This document shows, piece after piece, positions 9,677 through 18,233 of a stretch of 37,075 nt of DNA. The DNA is from an uncultured Bacteroidota bacterium. GTDB taxonomy: Bacteria; Bacteroidota; Bacteroidia; Bacteroidales; UBA12481. Location: NCBI GenBank assembly GCA_903919925.1, contig CAIXKO010000118.1, positions 1 to 37,075 on the forward strand, in the 5' to 3' direction. Both the position numbers and the translations under genes were made by a program. The notes under the pieces are model-generated. The model worked only from the letters and a program-made list of their open reading frames with translations, was not told where the DNA came from and searched no databases. Every line of letters begins with the position of its first letter. Position 1 is the first letter of the stretch.

Positions 9677-10567
9677 TCAGGCTCGTGGATGAGCCTTTTG
9701 GTAAACTTGTTTCAACTTTTCAAATCCTGTATGTGTATAAACCTGAGTAGCACTCAAACTTGCATGACCTAATAACTCCTTTATCGCGTTCAGGTCAGCT
9801 CCTCTGTTTAAAAGATGCGTAGCGTAAGTGTGCCTTAGCACATGGGGGCTTCTTCTTCCTGCACTGGTTACCGTACCTAAGGCCATATTTACCACCCGAT
9901 AAACAAACTTGCTGTAAACCGGATTTCCATTGTCCGTTAAAATGAAGAATTCCGACTCAAGTTGACCGAATGCCTGTTTTCTTGCAGTAATATATTGCCT
10001 GATAAACGTACTTAAAATCGATGTTACCGGGATAATCCGTTCCTTCTGCCGCTTGCCGAAAACTTTTATCTGACCCCGGACTAAATCAATATCAATGTCC
10101 TTAAGACCCGTTAATTCACTAAGTCGCATGCCTGTCCCGTACAATAATTCAAGAATCATTAAATTCCTGATGGAAGGAAAACCCTCCGGGACCAAAGCGC
10201 TACTCAGCAAATATTCCATCTGACTTTCTTCCATGAATACTGGTAAAGGTTTTGGGGCTTTGACTGACAGCAAGAAGTCCGCAGGGTTACTACTTAATAA
10301 ACCTTCCTGCTGGCAGAATCGATAAAATCGACGAAGGGTAGTTGTTTTCCTGTTCACCGATTTTGCAGCCATTCCTTTGTCCAACATCGAGATCACCCAG
10401 CTTCGTATCTGCCTTGTGGTACATAGCGTTATGGAATTACCGGAACCGCATTCCTCAATAAAACACGAAAACTGCAATAAATCAGTCTTGTAGGATAGTA
10501 AAGTATTGGGAGAATAACGTTTTTCAGTCTCAAGAAACCGTAGGAACAAATCAACAGCATCACTCAT
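9677..10567 (-). CDS. xerC: tyrosine recombinase, XerC/XerD family
   Basis: This is a 296-residue site-specific recombinase of the kind that resolves chromosome dimers at dif. The N-terminal SAM-like core-binding domain (FLRFLETEKRYSPNTLLSYK) is followed by the catalytic domain. The catalytic set is visible: Arg in LLYGTGMRLSEL, Lys in KVFGKRQKERIIPV, HVLRH, GHASL and the nucleophile Tyr in TQVYTH. It sits in the chromosomal rpsU-hpf context, with no adjacent att-like sites or integron cassettes, so a housekeeping role is likelier than an integrase. Whether it is XerC or XerD is not certain. Confidence 0.88.
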   Translation of the reverse strand: MSDAVDLFLRFLETEKRYSPNTLLSYKTDLLQFSCFIEECGSGNSITLCTTRQIRSWVISMLDKGMAAKSVNRKTTTLRRFYRFCQQEGLLSSNPADFLLSVKAPKPLPVFMEESQMEYLLSSALVPEGFPSIRNLMILELLYGTGMRLSELTGLKDIDIDLVRGQIKVFGKRQKERIIPVTSILSTFIRQYITARKQAFGQLESEFFILTDNGNPVYSKFVYRVVNMALGTVTSAGRRSPHVLRHTYATHLLNRGADLNAIKELLGHASLSATQVYTHTGFEKLKQVYQKAHPRA

Positions 10568-10574
10568 GATCCGA

Positions 10575-10611
10575 AATCTTTACATAAATATAACAATAAT
10601 TTGTAAAGATT
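10575..10611. repeat. perfect 10-bp inverted repeat upstream of xerC
   Basis: AATCTTTACA (10575-10584) and TGTAAAGATT (10602-10611) are exact reverse complements separated by 17 AT-rich bases. The repeat lies between the rpsU stop and the xerC start (ATG at 10567). It has neither a GC-rich stem nor a following U-run, so it is not a standard terminator. It could be an operator for a dimeric regulator or an RNA hairpin just before the xerC start. Confidence 0.5.
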
Positions 10612-10638
10612 GTTACGAATCACGAAAAACTGTTCTGT

Positions 10639-10836
10639 TTATTCGTTCTCTTCAGCTTGCTGCAGACCCTGCACATAGGCAGCACGGAGCAACTCCTGAC
10701 GCCGTTTAATCGAAGGTTTAGTGAAAGCCTGACGTGCTCTTAATTCTTTAACCACGCCGGTTTTTTCAAATTTACGTTTGAATTTTTTGAGAGCCCTTTC
10801 TATGTTCTCACCTTCTTTTACGGGAATAATGATCAT
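10639..10836 (-). CDS. rpsU: ribosomal protein bS21
   Basis: This small-subunit protein near the anti-Shine-Dalgarno end of 16S rRNA has 65 residues. The sequence MIIIPVKEGENIERALKKFK, then KFEKTGVVKELRARQAFTKP and KRRQELLRAAYVQGL, is typical of the family. It is followed by xerC and hpf, a common Bacteroidota arrangement. No Shine-Dalgarno sequence is seen ahead of the ATG at 10836. Confidence 0.96.
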   Translation of the reverse strand: MIIIPVKEGENIERALKKFKRKFEKTGVVKELRARQAFTKPSIKRRQELLRAAYVQGLQQAEENE

Positions 10837-10899
10837 ACGTTAATTCTTTTAATGCGTTCAGTCAACTGAAAATTGGACTGCAAAGGAAAACAAAAATCT

Positions 10900-11520
10900 T
10901 CATTTAACCAAAATCTTATCCCCTTTTAATAAAGAATCTCCGGCAACAATCAGGTAATGTGACAAACCAGCCCAAAGTGAGTCCGCCAAAACCCCGGCAG
11001 CCCACAATTCTCCCGGCGATCCTATTACCCCTTTCTTATCCCGAAACCTTACAATCGCCTTTACCTGCTCATATTCCAGATAAGGATGGGCGAGAAGTTC
11101 CTTAAACGTTGCTGTGTTAATATTAAGCTTGCGAATATGAGAAGTATCAATCCTGATTTGATTTATAAACCCTGAAAGCCGTGCAGAATCCATCCCATAT
11201 ACTTCCTTAAGCTGCTTGGAATACACAAAACCTCCAAGCATTTCTCTGTATTTGATGATCCTCCGGGCAAAAGCTGGTCCGATCCCTGTTAGCTCATCCA
11301 ACTGAAGGCTGTCAGCCGAATTAATCTCAACCAATTTTGGCTTTTTATGCGATGGGATGCTTTGATCAACCGTGGAAAGCACCACCGTATCTCCTTTGGA
11401 ATCTCCAACCATGGGACTCACCGCATAAGCCAATACCCTGATCAGGATAACTCCGAAACTCAAAATCAGAACGCCCCTCAATTCTGACCTGGTAAAAAGA
11501 TACCGGTAAAAATTGGTCAT
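10900..11520 (-). CDS. membrane-anchored helix-hairpin-helix protein (ComEA-like repeats)
   Basis: This 206-residue protein has one N-terminal membrane segment (about residues 16-34, GVLILSFGVILIRVLAYAV). Two helix-hairpin-helix units of the ComEA/T2SK type follow. Unit 1 is VEINSADSLQLDELTGIGPA with FARRIIKYREMLGGF; unit 2 is LNINTATFKELLAHPYLEYE with QVKAIVRFRDKKG. ComEA proteins bind DNA on the outer face of the inner membrane during uptake, but these repeats are common in Bacteroidota proteins of unknown role and no other competence gene is nearby. The start ATG (11520) has a strong GGAGG five bases upstream, and start and ribosome site lie inside a 12-bp inverted repeat. A shared upstream motif lies at 11541-11571. 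Confidence 0.8.
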   Translation of the reverse strand: MTNFYRYLFTRSELRGVLILSFGVILIRVLAYAVSPMVGDSKGDTVVLSTVDQSIPSHKKPKLVEINSADSLQLDELTGIGPAFARRIIKYREMLGGFVYSKQLKEVYGMDSARLSGFINQIRIDTSHIRKLNINTATFKELLAHPYLEYEQVKAIVRFRDKKGVIGSPGELWAAGVLADSLWAGLSHYLIVAGDSLLKGDKILVK

Positions 11521-11542
11521 ATAAACCTCCTTTTACCGGTAT
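11500..11542 (-). promoter_or_regulatory. 12-bp inverted repeat enclosing the start codon of the HhH gene
   Basis: ATACCGGTAAAA (11500-11511) and TTTTACCGGTAT (11531-11542) are perfect reverse complements. The 19 bases between hold GGAGG (11526-11530) and the ATG (11518-11520). If both arms are transcribed, the ribosome site and start codon would be displayed in the loop of a 12-bp hairpin. If transcription starts inside this region, the repeat would instead act as DNA, for example as an operator. Confidence 0.55.
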
Positions 11543-11571
11543 TAGATGCGCTTCTAATGCATTAATGGAAA
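11541..11571 (-). promoter_or_regulatory. shared bipartite motif, copy 1 (before the HhH gene)
   Basis: On the minus strand TTTCCATT (11564-11571) is followed by 14 bases and GCATCTA (11543-11549), then ATACCGG. The same two blocks with the same 14-base gap occur at 22113, 26145 and 36556. The end of the motif is 19-20 bases from the ATG, a promoter-like distance. It does not fit the TTTG/TAnnTTTG consensus. Confidence 0.5.
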
Positions 11572-11605
11572 AAAACCTTCGACTTTTTTTATAAACAATA
11601 ATTAT

Positions 11606-12679
11606 TTATAAACGGTCGAGGCAATTCAGATCCTCAAAAGCCTGCTGTAATCTGGCAATCAGAGTCTTTTCACCCTCTCTCAAAATAACACGCGGATCAT
11701 ACTTCTTCTTGTTGGGTTTGTCAGTACCCTCCGGATTACCAATCTGAGTTTGTAAATATCCTTTGTTCTTTTCATAATACTCGCGAAGGCCGATCCAATA
11801 AGCCCATTGGGTGTCGGTGTCAATATTCATTTTGATCACACCGTATGAAATGGCTTCACGAATTTCTTCTTGTGTTGAACCTGAGCCGCCATGAAACACA
11901 AAATTGACTGGTTTGGGGCCGGTTGCCAGATTTGTTTCAATATAGTCCTGTGAATTCTTCAGAATTGCAGGATGCAACTTTACATTGCCGGGCTTGTAAA
12001 CACCGTGAACATTACCAAATGAAGCCGCAATAGTAAACTGATCGCTAACTTTAGATAATTCGGTATATGCATAGGCTACATGTTCAGGTTGTGTATAAAG
12101 CAATGAATTATCTAATCCGGTATTATCAACACCGTCTTCCTCACCCCCGGTAACTCCGAGCTCAATCTCGAGCGTCATCCCTAGCTTGCACATCCGATTG
12201 AGGTATTGCTTGCAGATTTCAAGATTTTCAGAAAGGGTTTCTTCTGACAAATCAAGCATGTGAGAACTATAAAGAGGTTTCCCATGGCGTTGGAAATGTT
12301 TTTCACCCTGATCAAGCAGACCATCAATCCAGGGAAGAAGTTTTTTCGCAGCATGGTCGGTGTGAAGGATAACCGGGATACCATAGGCTTCTGCAACAGT
12401 GTGAATGTGGCGCGCACCTGAAATTCCGCCCAAAATAGCTGCTTCTTGTTTATCGTTCGGCAAACCTTTGCCCGCCCAAAATGAGGCACCACCATTTGAG
12501 AATTGAATGATAACAGGTCCTTTAGCAACACGAGCTGCTTCCAGAACGGCATTTACTGAATTGGTGCCTACAACATTAACAGCAGGAATGGCAAAGCTGT
12601 TTTCTTTGGCAATACTAAAGATTTTTTGAACATCTCGTCCGGTTACAACGCCCGGCTTTACAACATCAAGAATTTTCAT
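11606..12679 (-). CDS. fbaA: class II fructose-bisphosphate aldolase
   Basis: This zinc-dependent aldolase splits fructose 1,6-bisphosphate into glyceraldehyde 3-phosphate and dihydroxyacetone phosphate. It has 357 residues, close to E. coli FbaA (359). It opens MKILDVVKPGVVTGRDVQKI. Metal and catalytic signatures are visible: VILHTDHAAKKLLPWIDGLL, LEIELGVTGGEEDGVDN, ASFGNVHGVYKPGNVKLHP and VFHGGSGSTQEEI. The frame is open back to 12814, but that would overlap the tamL end. An ATG two codons upstream (12685) is also possible. A -7 element lies 24 bases upstream. Confidence 0.96.
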   Translation of the reverse strand: MKILDVVKPGVVTGRDVQKIFSIAKENSFAIPAVNVVGTNSVNAVLEAARVAKGPVIIQFSNGGASFWAGKGLPNDKQEAAILGGISGARHIHTVAEAYGIPVILHTDHAAKKLLPWIDGLLDQGEKHFQRHGKPLYSSHMLDLSEETLSENLEICKQYLNRMCKLGMTLEIELGVTGGEEDGVDNTGLDNSLLYTQPEHVAYAYTELSKVSDQFTIAASFGNVHGVYKPGNVKLHPAILKNSQDYIETNLATGPKPVNFVFHGGSGSTQEEIREAISYGVIKMNIDTDTQWAYWIGLREYYEKNKGYLQTQIGNPEGTDKPNKKKYDPRVILREGEKTLIARLQQAFEDLNCLDRL

Positions 12680-12702
12680 GACCATTGATTTTAATGAATG
12701 CG

Positions 12703-12736
12703 CAAATATAAGGTAAGATGCGCGAATTCCATCAAA
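12703..12736 (-). promoter_or_regulatory. candidate promoter for fbaA
   Basis: TATATTTG (12703-12710, minus strand) is a perfect TAnnTTTG -7 element, and TTTG (12733-12736) lies 22 bases upstream, slightly more than the usual 19-21. The upstream half overlaps the stop codon of the preceding tamL-like gene. It places transcription start about 17 bases before the fbaA ATG. Confidence 0.5.
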
Positions 12737-15065
12737 ACGGATATCCGATTCCAAAGTTAAGCACCAAATCGCTCCATTGGTACTTCCGGTAGGAAAGTAT
12801 CCACTGTGGACCACTCGGCGTACCAGGATCCCGAAGCTTTATTCCAAGGTCAAGACGACCAATAAAATAGGAAAGATCCGCACGAATTCCAAAGCCAGTT
12901 CCAACTGCTATTTCCTTCATGAAACTAGTTGCTTTGAAAACAGAGCCAATGCGATCATCCGAGGAGTTTATCGCCCAAATATTACCAATATCCAAAAAAA
13001 TAGCTCCTTTAATGATGGAGAAAAGATCAAACCGATACTCAGCATTGGCCTCCAGCTTTATATCACCCAGCTGATTAGGATACAGACCTTTTTGATCATC
13101 CGGAATAACATATGTTCCGGGGCCAAGCGATCTTACTTGCCAGGCACGGATACCCGAGGACCCCCCGGAAAAATATTTCTTTTCAAACGGCATGGCATCA
13201 CTATTTCCATAAGGATAGCCAGCACCGGCAAAAAAGCGGAAAGCCATTTTGTTGGTAGTATTTAACACCCAATGATAACGCAAATCGATATCCGCTTCAG
13301 CGTATTGCGAAAATGGCGTTTTAAACAATAGATAACCGTTTTCCGGTTTTTGCTTGTCGGTTAACCTATTGTAACCGTAGAAAACACTTCCAGCTATCTC
13401 CGGTCTTAATCGGATGTAAAAGAAACTCTTCTGCTTGTTGACCTCCTGATTTGAAAAAGTGTATGTATAGTTAAAAGCAGGTACCATGTGGGAGCGGAAA
13501 CTATTCTCAACATAAGTACCTTTAATAATCTGGTAAAACTTATCTGACATCTGAGTAACGTTCACATAATTGAACTCAATAATATTTATTTGATGCCTTG
13601 ATAAAGCTGACTTCCAGTTATAACCGTATGCAGCATTTGCTATGGTCCGGGTAAAATCGGGTCGCCGTTGATAGTTATAACTGAGGTTGACTGAAGCATG
13701 AGGTTTTCCAAAAACAGTTAGTTTTCGGCTGGATAACGGAATCCAGGATCGTGGAACTTCCAAACGGGCATCAACACCAAACTCAACCATTCTGTTAAAG
13801 TCTGAAACGGCATTTGCCAGAAATTCCACAGCACCCTTGAATTTCAGCTCAAAACTCTCCGCACCGTGAAGCAAATTTCGATTCTTGTAAATTAAGTTCC
13901 CGGCCATGCCAATATTGCCAGAGGAATATGTTCCTTCAAGGGCAACATCATATGATTGCCTGATCATCGGGCTTAATAGAATCTGGCAATTAAGTTTCTG
14001 TATAGAGTCTCCAGGGTTATCGGAGGGTATAAAATTCACCTTTATTTGTTTAAAATTCCGTAGGGAGCTGAATGATTCAATTGTTTTATCTACAAGGGTT
14101 TGATTGAAAAGGCTACCTGATTTGAAGGCAACTGAGGAATGAAGAATGCTTGGTTTGAGGCTGAGCTTATTTTTGAATACACAACTGGTTCCCTGGTAAA
14201 CAACTGTGTCTGAAGAAGCTAAATAACTTTTGGGATCGCGCAGGTATTCTGCTGTGTTGAAATCTGTAATTATGTTGATTGCTCCAATTCGGTAAAGCGG
14301 ATGAAAACTTAACTTTGTTGCGTCACTGACTGCATCTTTCGGATTTGCAATTCGCATCCATAAATCAACTTTATGGTTGCCTTTCAACGTATCCGCCTGA
14401 AAATAAACATATTCTCTCGAAAAACCATAATACCCCTGATCCCTGAGGTAATTTGATACACGCATCCTTTCAAGTCGTAATACCTCAAGATCATAACGCA
14501 TACCCGGTTTCAGGAGAGATGATGAAGAATCTCTGTGAATAAAATTTCGTATTGCCTGATCAGTAACCATCTCAGGGTTTGTAAGTCTAACTTGATCAAC
14601 AACATAAGGCGCTCCAAAATTAACCCGATAAGTTACACTGGCTCGCTTTCTCGAAAAAGTAATTGTGTCATCCACAATAGCGTCATAATATCCTATATTC
14701 TTTAGGTTATGCTTCAACTGGTTTATTGTTTCATTGGTTGCAGCCTGACTAAAGATAACCGGTTCCTCCCCAATTTCTCTCAACCAGTTGTTAAGCCCGT
14801 TTTTTTTGGCGGGGTTCGACAAATTGTAAACACCAAGATGAAACCGTAAAAACCCAAAAATCTTTTTATTCGGCTGCTGACGAAAATAATCCTCCAGATC
14901 CCGATCGGGAACATCGCCTCCTTTGGTTTCAATTTTGTTTGATTTCAGAAGGTATTGGCTTTCTGGAACATATCGTATTGGATTGCAGCTCAGAATAATA
15001 GTTCCCAAAATGGTCAAACAAAATCCTTGTGTGAGATAACAAACTGTGTTGTTTCGGCTGGTCAT
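12732..15065 (-). CDS. tamL: lipidated TamA/BamA-type outer membrane protein (TamL-like)
   Basis: This 777-residue protein has a lipoprotein signal (TILGTIILSC, lipid Cys at C27), then POTRA-like repeats (for example NLKNIGYYDAIVDDTITFSR and VNFGAPYVVDQVRLTNPEMV). The C-terminal half looks like a 16-strand barrel of the Omp85 family, with the FSGGSSGIRAWQVRSLGPG lid-loop signature and a terminal phenylalanine (FGIGYPF). In Bacteroidota the TamA equivalent is a lipoprotein called TamL, which assists assembly or lipid homeostasis of the outer membrane. The lipobox and length support that reading. No TamB partner is in the window. It diverges from the methyltransferase gene at 15134. Confidence 0.85.
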   Translation of the reverse strand: MTSRNNTVCYLTQGFCLTILGTIILSCNPIRYVPESQYLLKSNKIETKGGDVPDRDLEDYFRQQPNKKIFGFLRFHLGVYNLSNPAKKNGLNNWLREIGEEPVIFSQAATNETINQLKHNLKNIGYYDAIVDDTITFSRKRASVTYRVNFGAPYVVDQVRLTNPEMVTDQAIRNFIHRDSSSSLLKPGMRYDLEVLRLERMRVSNYLRDQGYYGFSREYVYFQADTLKGNHKVDLWMRIANPKDAVSDATKLSFHPLYRIGAINIITDFNTAEYLRDPKSYLASSDTVVYQGTSCVFKNKLSLKPSILHSSVAFKSGSLFNQTLVDKTIESFSSLRNFKQIKVNFIPSDNPGDSIQKLNCQILLSPMIRQSYDVALEGTYSSGNIGMAGNLIYKNRNLLHGAESFELKFKGAVEFLANAVSDFNRMVEFGVDARLEVPRSWIPLSSRKLTVFGKPHASVNLSYNYQRRPDFTRTIANAAYGYNWKSALSRHQINIIEFNYVNVTQMSDKFYQIIKGTYVENSFRSHMVPAFNYTYTFSNQEVNKQKSFFYIRLRPEIAGSVFYGYNRLTDKQKPENGYLLFKTPFSQYAEADIDLRYHWVLNTTNKMAFRFFAGAGYPYGNSDAMPFEKKYFSGGSSGIRAWQVRSLGPGTYVIPDDQKGLYPNQLGDIKLEANAEYRFDLFSIIKGAIFLDIGNIWAINSSDDRIGSVFKATSFMKEIAVGTGFGIRADLSYFIGRLDLGIKLRDPGTPSGPQWILSYRKYQWSDLVLNFGIGYPF

Positions 15066-15074
15066 TTTTACAAA

Positions 15075-15104
15075 ATTGTATCAGATTCCCAAATTATAAA
15101 TTTA
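15075..15104 (+). promoter_or_regulatory. candidate promoter for the SpoU methyltransferase gene
   Basis: ATTG (15075-15078), 18 bases, then TAAATTTA (15097-15104) is close to the TTTG/TAnnTTTG pattern, with one change in each element. The ATG follows 30 bases later. The 68-base divergent spacer holds no other clear signal for the gene on the opposite strand. Confidence 0.3.
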
Positions 15105-15133
15105 GTGTAAATTGCGAATTAACCATAAACGGA

Positions 15134-15916
15134 ATGATTACCAAAGCGCAGATTCAATTTATCCGATCGCTGGAGCAAAAAAGAGCCCGGAATGAATCGG
15201 GGTGTTTCCTGGTTGAAGGGGAGAAACTGGTACGCGAAGCCCTTAAACTACCCAGCATCGGGAACTTTCAGGTAAAAGCAATTTATGGAATTGAAAGCTG
15301 GCTGGATTCCAATGTTTCAGAGTGGGCAGATTATAAATCTGTTGTTACACCGGTAACTTCCGGCGATCTTGATAAAATGAGTTCCCAGAAAACTCCCAAT
15401 CAGGTACTGTCTGTTATTTACCATAGTCAAACACCTTCACCTGAATTCGATACTAATTCCAGTCTGTTAATTGGCCTCAACCAGATTCAGGATCCTGGTA
15501 ACGTTGGAACCATAGTCCGCCTGGCAGATTGGTTCGGGTTGGCAGGAGTAATTGCATCACCTGACTCGGCTGATTTCTTTTCCCCTAAGGTGGTTCAATC
15601 CAGTATGGGCTCAATTTTCCGGGTGAAGCTGATAACAGCTGAATTACAGTCTTACATTCAATCATTACCATTGGGTTATCCTGTTTATGGCACCATTTTG
15701 GGGGGGCAGAATATATATACAGCAGAATTATCGAAAAACGGGCTGATCCTATTTGGAAATGAATCAAAAGGATTGAGTCAGGAATTGATAAATCTGACGA
15801 CTAAAAATTTACAGATTCCTGATTTCGCCCCGAGGGATTGCAAACCCGAGTCGTTGAATGTATCGGTAGCAGCAGCAGTTGTTTGCAGCGAATTCAGGCG
15901 GAGAGAAAATTTCTGA
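15134..15916 (+). CDS. SpoU/TrmH-family RNA 2'-O-methyltransferase
   Basis: This 260-residue enzyme of the SPOUT class transfers a methyl group from S-adenosylmethionine to a ribose in rRNA or tRNA. The N-terminal substrate-binding domain includes FLVEGEKLVREALK. The knotted catalytic domain shows motif 1 (NQIQDPGNVGTIVRLADWFG), motif 2 (LFGNESKGLSQEL) and motif 3 (ESLNVSVAAAVVCSEFRRR). Target position cannot be told from sequence; RlmB and TrmH types look alike here. The last 23 bases overlap the 3' end of the convergent flavoprotein gene, so no terminator separates the two. Confidence 0.9.
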   Translation: MITKAQIQFIRSLEQKRARNESGCFLVEGEKLVREALKLPSIGNFQVKAIYGIESWLDSNVSEWADYKSVVTPVTSGDLDKMSSQKTPNQVLSVIYHSQTPSPEFDTNSSLLIGLNQIQDPGNVGTIVRLADWFGLAGVIASPDSADFFSPKVVQSSMGSIFRVKLITAELQSYIQSLPLGYPVYGTILGGQNIYTAELSKNGLILFGNESKGLSQELINLTTKNLQIPDFAPRDCKPESLNVSVAAAVVCSEFRRRENF

Positions 15917-17450
15917 CCGAATTGGCTGCAAACTCCCCATCAATTGCTGAAGATACGATGCCGCCAGCATATCCAGCACCTTCACCTGCAGGGAAAAGTC
16001 CTGGCAAATCGGGAGAATACCCTTTTTCAGGATCTCGTAAAATCCTGATCGGAGAAGAAGTACGCGATTCCACACCAGCCATTATTGCTTCCCTGGTCAT
16101 AAATCCCTTCATCCGGCGACCAAAAAAGCGTAAAGCCTCCTGAAGTCTGAATCGCATAATTTCAGGTAACCATTCCTGCATAGGCGAACATACCAGGCCT
16201 GGATGATAGGAGTGATCCGGAAGCGACACTGAACTCTTCCCTTCAACAAAATCAGTCAACCTTTGAGCAGGTGCGATCTGCCCGGGTCCACCATACCGAC
16301 GTGCGGTTTTCTCCAATTCTTCCTGAAAAGCAAGACCGGCAAATGCACCATGCTCACTGTAACCGGAAAGATCCTCCGGCCTGATTTCAACTACCAGTCC
16401 ACTATTGGCAAATGGGGAGTTCCGCAATGAATTTGACATTCCATTAACAACAATCCCAAAATCCGTAGTCGCTGAAGGCACAATGATCCCGCCAGGACAC
16501 ATGCAAAATGAGTATACGCCTCGTCCGACCACATTTTTCACCAAACTATACTCTGAAGCAGGAAGGTACTTTCCACGCCCCTCACGTGAATGATATTGAA
16601 TTTGGTCAATAAGGTGCTGGGGATGCTCAATCCTCACGCCCATTGCAAACCCTTTGAGTTGCATTACTACCTGCCGGCGGTCAAGAAAACGATATACATC
16701 GGTTGCCGAATGACCGGTCGCCAGAATCACCCCAACACCAGTATACTCCTCTCCGTGCTCAGTTTGCACACCCTTTGCCTGGCCATTCTGAACAACAAGG
16801 TCAGTTACGGTGGATCCAAAATGAAACTCGGCCCCATGGAGAAGTAAAGTTTCCCGAATAGCCGTAATAATAGCGGGTAACTTGTCGGTCCCAATATGTG
16901 GATGGCTATCATATAATATAGACTCATCAGCTCCATGAAGGTGAAGAATTTCCAGAACACGCCTTACATCGCCTCTTTTTTTAGAACGGGTATACAGTTT
17001 GCCATCTGAAAAAGTTCCTGCCCCACCCTCTCCAAAACAAAAGTTTGAATCGGGGTTCAATCCTTGGTTCCGGTTTAGTATTGCAATATCCCTTTTCCTG
17101 TCCGAAACACTTTTCCCTCTTTCCAAAATGATGGGCTTATATCCCAACTCCAGTAATCGCAGAGAGGCAAAAAGTCCGGCTGGACCTGCTCCGACAACCA
17201 CAACTGATGGTGCCTTGGCTACATTTCTCCAACTAAATAATTGAATTACAGGAGGCAATGGTTCATTAACAGCAATACTAACTACCATCCTCACAACTAT
17301 CGGCTTGCGCCTTGCATCTACTGATCGTTTGAGTATTCGGATATCAGTAATTGCATTTGGAGAGATCCCAGCATCCTGGCAAGCTCTTTTTCTGATTTGT
17401 TTTGGGACAGAGGCGTCCTCCGGGTTCAGGGTTATTTCGACTTCACGCAT
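15894..17450 (-). CDS. FAD-dependent dehydrogenase of the COG2509 type
   Basis: This is a 518-residue flavoprotein of unknown substrate. An N-terminal domain of about 75 residues (MREVEITLNPEDASVPKQIR) precedes the dinucleotide-binding fold VVVVGAGPAGLFASLRLLEL. NFCFGEGGAGTFSDGKLYTR, GVGVILATGHSATDVYRFL and SSPIRILRDPEKGYSPDLPG with LFPAGEGAGYAGG follow. These blocks mark the uncharacterised FAD-dependent dehydrogenase family often annotated as NAD(FAD)-utilising. It is the last gene of the minus-strand run that starts at 22044, 18 bases after porT. No membrane segment or signal peptide is seen. Confidence 0.85.
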   Translation of the reverse strand: MREVEITLNPEDASVPKQIRKRACQDAGISPNAITDIRILKRSVDARRKPIVVRMVVSIAVNEPLPPVIQLFSWRNVAKAPSVVVVGAGPAGLFASLRLLELGYKPIILERGKSVSDRKRDIAILNRNQGLNPDSNFCFGEGGAGTFSDGKLYTRSKKRGDVRRVLEILHLHGADESILYDSHPHIGTDKLPAIITAIRETLLLHGAEFHFGSTVTDLVVQNGQAKGVQTEHGEEYTGVGVILATGHSATDVYRFLDRRQVVMQLKGFAMGVRIEHPQHLIDQIQYHSREGRGKYLPASEYSLVKNVVGRGVYSFCMCPGGIIVPSATTDFGIVVNGMSNSLRNSPFANSGLVVEIRPEDLSGYSEHGAFAGLAFQEELEKTARRYGGPGQIAPAQRLTDFVEGKSSVSLPDHSYHPGLVCSPMQEWLPEIMRFRLQEALRFFGRRMKGFMTREAIMAGVESRTSSPIRILRDPEKGYSPDLPGLFPAGEGAGYAGGIVSSAIDGEFAANSVRNFLSA

Positions 17451-17468
17451 TCTAAATTGAATCTGAAT

Positions 17469-18197
17469 TCATCTTGATTGTTCAACATGGAATGCAAGAA
17501 TAACCATTCTGGAATATACCTGATTAACCCCAGCAACGTAAAGGTCGAATCGGGAATCACCAGGATTATGAAATATATCGAGCATCCCAACCGAGAATTT
17601 CAGTTCGGCTGCTACTTTTACCATGGATAAATAAAAGTCAACCCCAACTCCAACCTCAGCATAAATATCGAATGGATTCAGAATCCGGGTTGCCAATTTC
17701 TTCTTCACAGTTTCAGGAGGGATGTCAGCACCTAACAGATCAATTCGTGGATTTATTCCAGCAATTAAATAAGGTGCATAATTATTGACACGTGCCGACC
17801 TATATTTGAGTAAAATCGGCATATCCATAAAAATGCTTTCAATTTTCCAGGATGGAGTTTTTGTTTCTCCGGTTATGATATTAGTAACAGAAAGATCACG
17901 TTCTGCAAATTGAATTCCAGGTAATAATCTAACATTCAAATATTTACCCAAGCGATAATCAGTTATTAGGTTAATGTTAATTCCAGGGTTCCGAACCAGG
18001 TCCATGCGATAGTCCTTATTTGGAACAATAGTAAAACCTGCAGTATTCAATCCAACCGAATAGCCAAAGTGAAATCTTTTAAAATCAGCCATGACAAGAT
18101 TTTTTGGTTTTGCTGATTGCGGCAAAACCTGAAGGCTAAGAATTAGCAGTATTCCAAGGGCAATTCCTTTTTGTTGAGGCATGCTGAGTTTTTTCAT
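17469..18197 (-). CDS. porT: PorT, type IX secretion outer membrane protein
   Basis: This 242-residue beta-barrel protein has an N-terminal signal segment (about residues 10-27, KGIALGILLILSLQVLPQ). KRFHFGYSVGLNTAGFTIVP is the PorT opening block; IESIFMDMPILLKYRSARVN and YAPYLIAGINPRIDL are further family-like blocks. PorT is needed for export of cargo through the type IX secretion system; its exact role there is unclear. Finding it directly downstream of ubiE/menG is a recurring arrangement in Bacteroidota and supports the call over a generic PorT-family barrel. A likely type IX cargo lies at 22173-23021. Confidence 0.85.
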   Translation of the reverse strand: MKKLSMPQQKGIALGILLILSLQVLPQSAKPKNLVMADFKRFHFGYSVGLNTAGFTIVPNKDYRMDLVRNPGININLITDYRLGKYLNVRLLPGIQFAERDLSVTNIITGETKTPSWKIESIFMDMPILLKYRSARVNNYAPYLIAGINPRIDLLGADIPPETVKKKLATRILNPFDIYAEVGVGVDFYLSMVKVAAELKFSVGMLDIFHNPGDSRFDLYVAGVNQVYSRMVILAFHVEQSR

Positions 18198-18233
18198 TCG
18201 TAAAATAACTGATAAACGCTTGAAATTAGTATT

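Noticed and set aside
9677-10567. Integrase of a mobile element or integron
   Set aside because: The gene sits in a conserved rpsU-hpf context with no att repeats, cassettes or foreign-looking neighbours.
12680-12814. N-terminal extension of the aldolase frame
   Set aside because: It would overlap the end of the tamL-like gene, lacks similarity to aldolases, and a -7 promoter element lies inside it.
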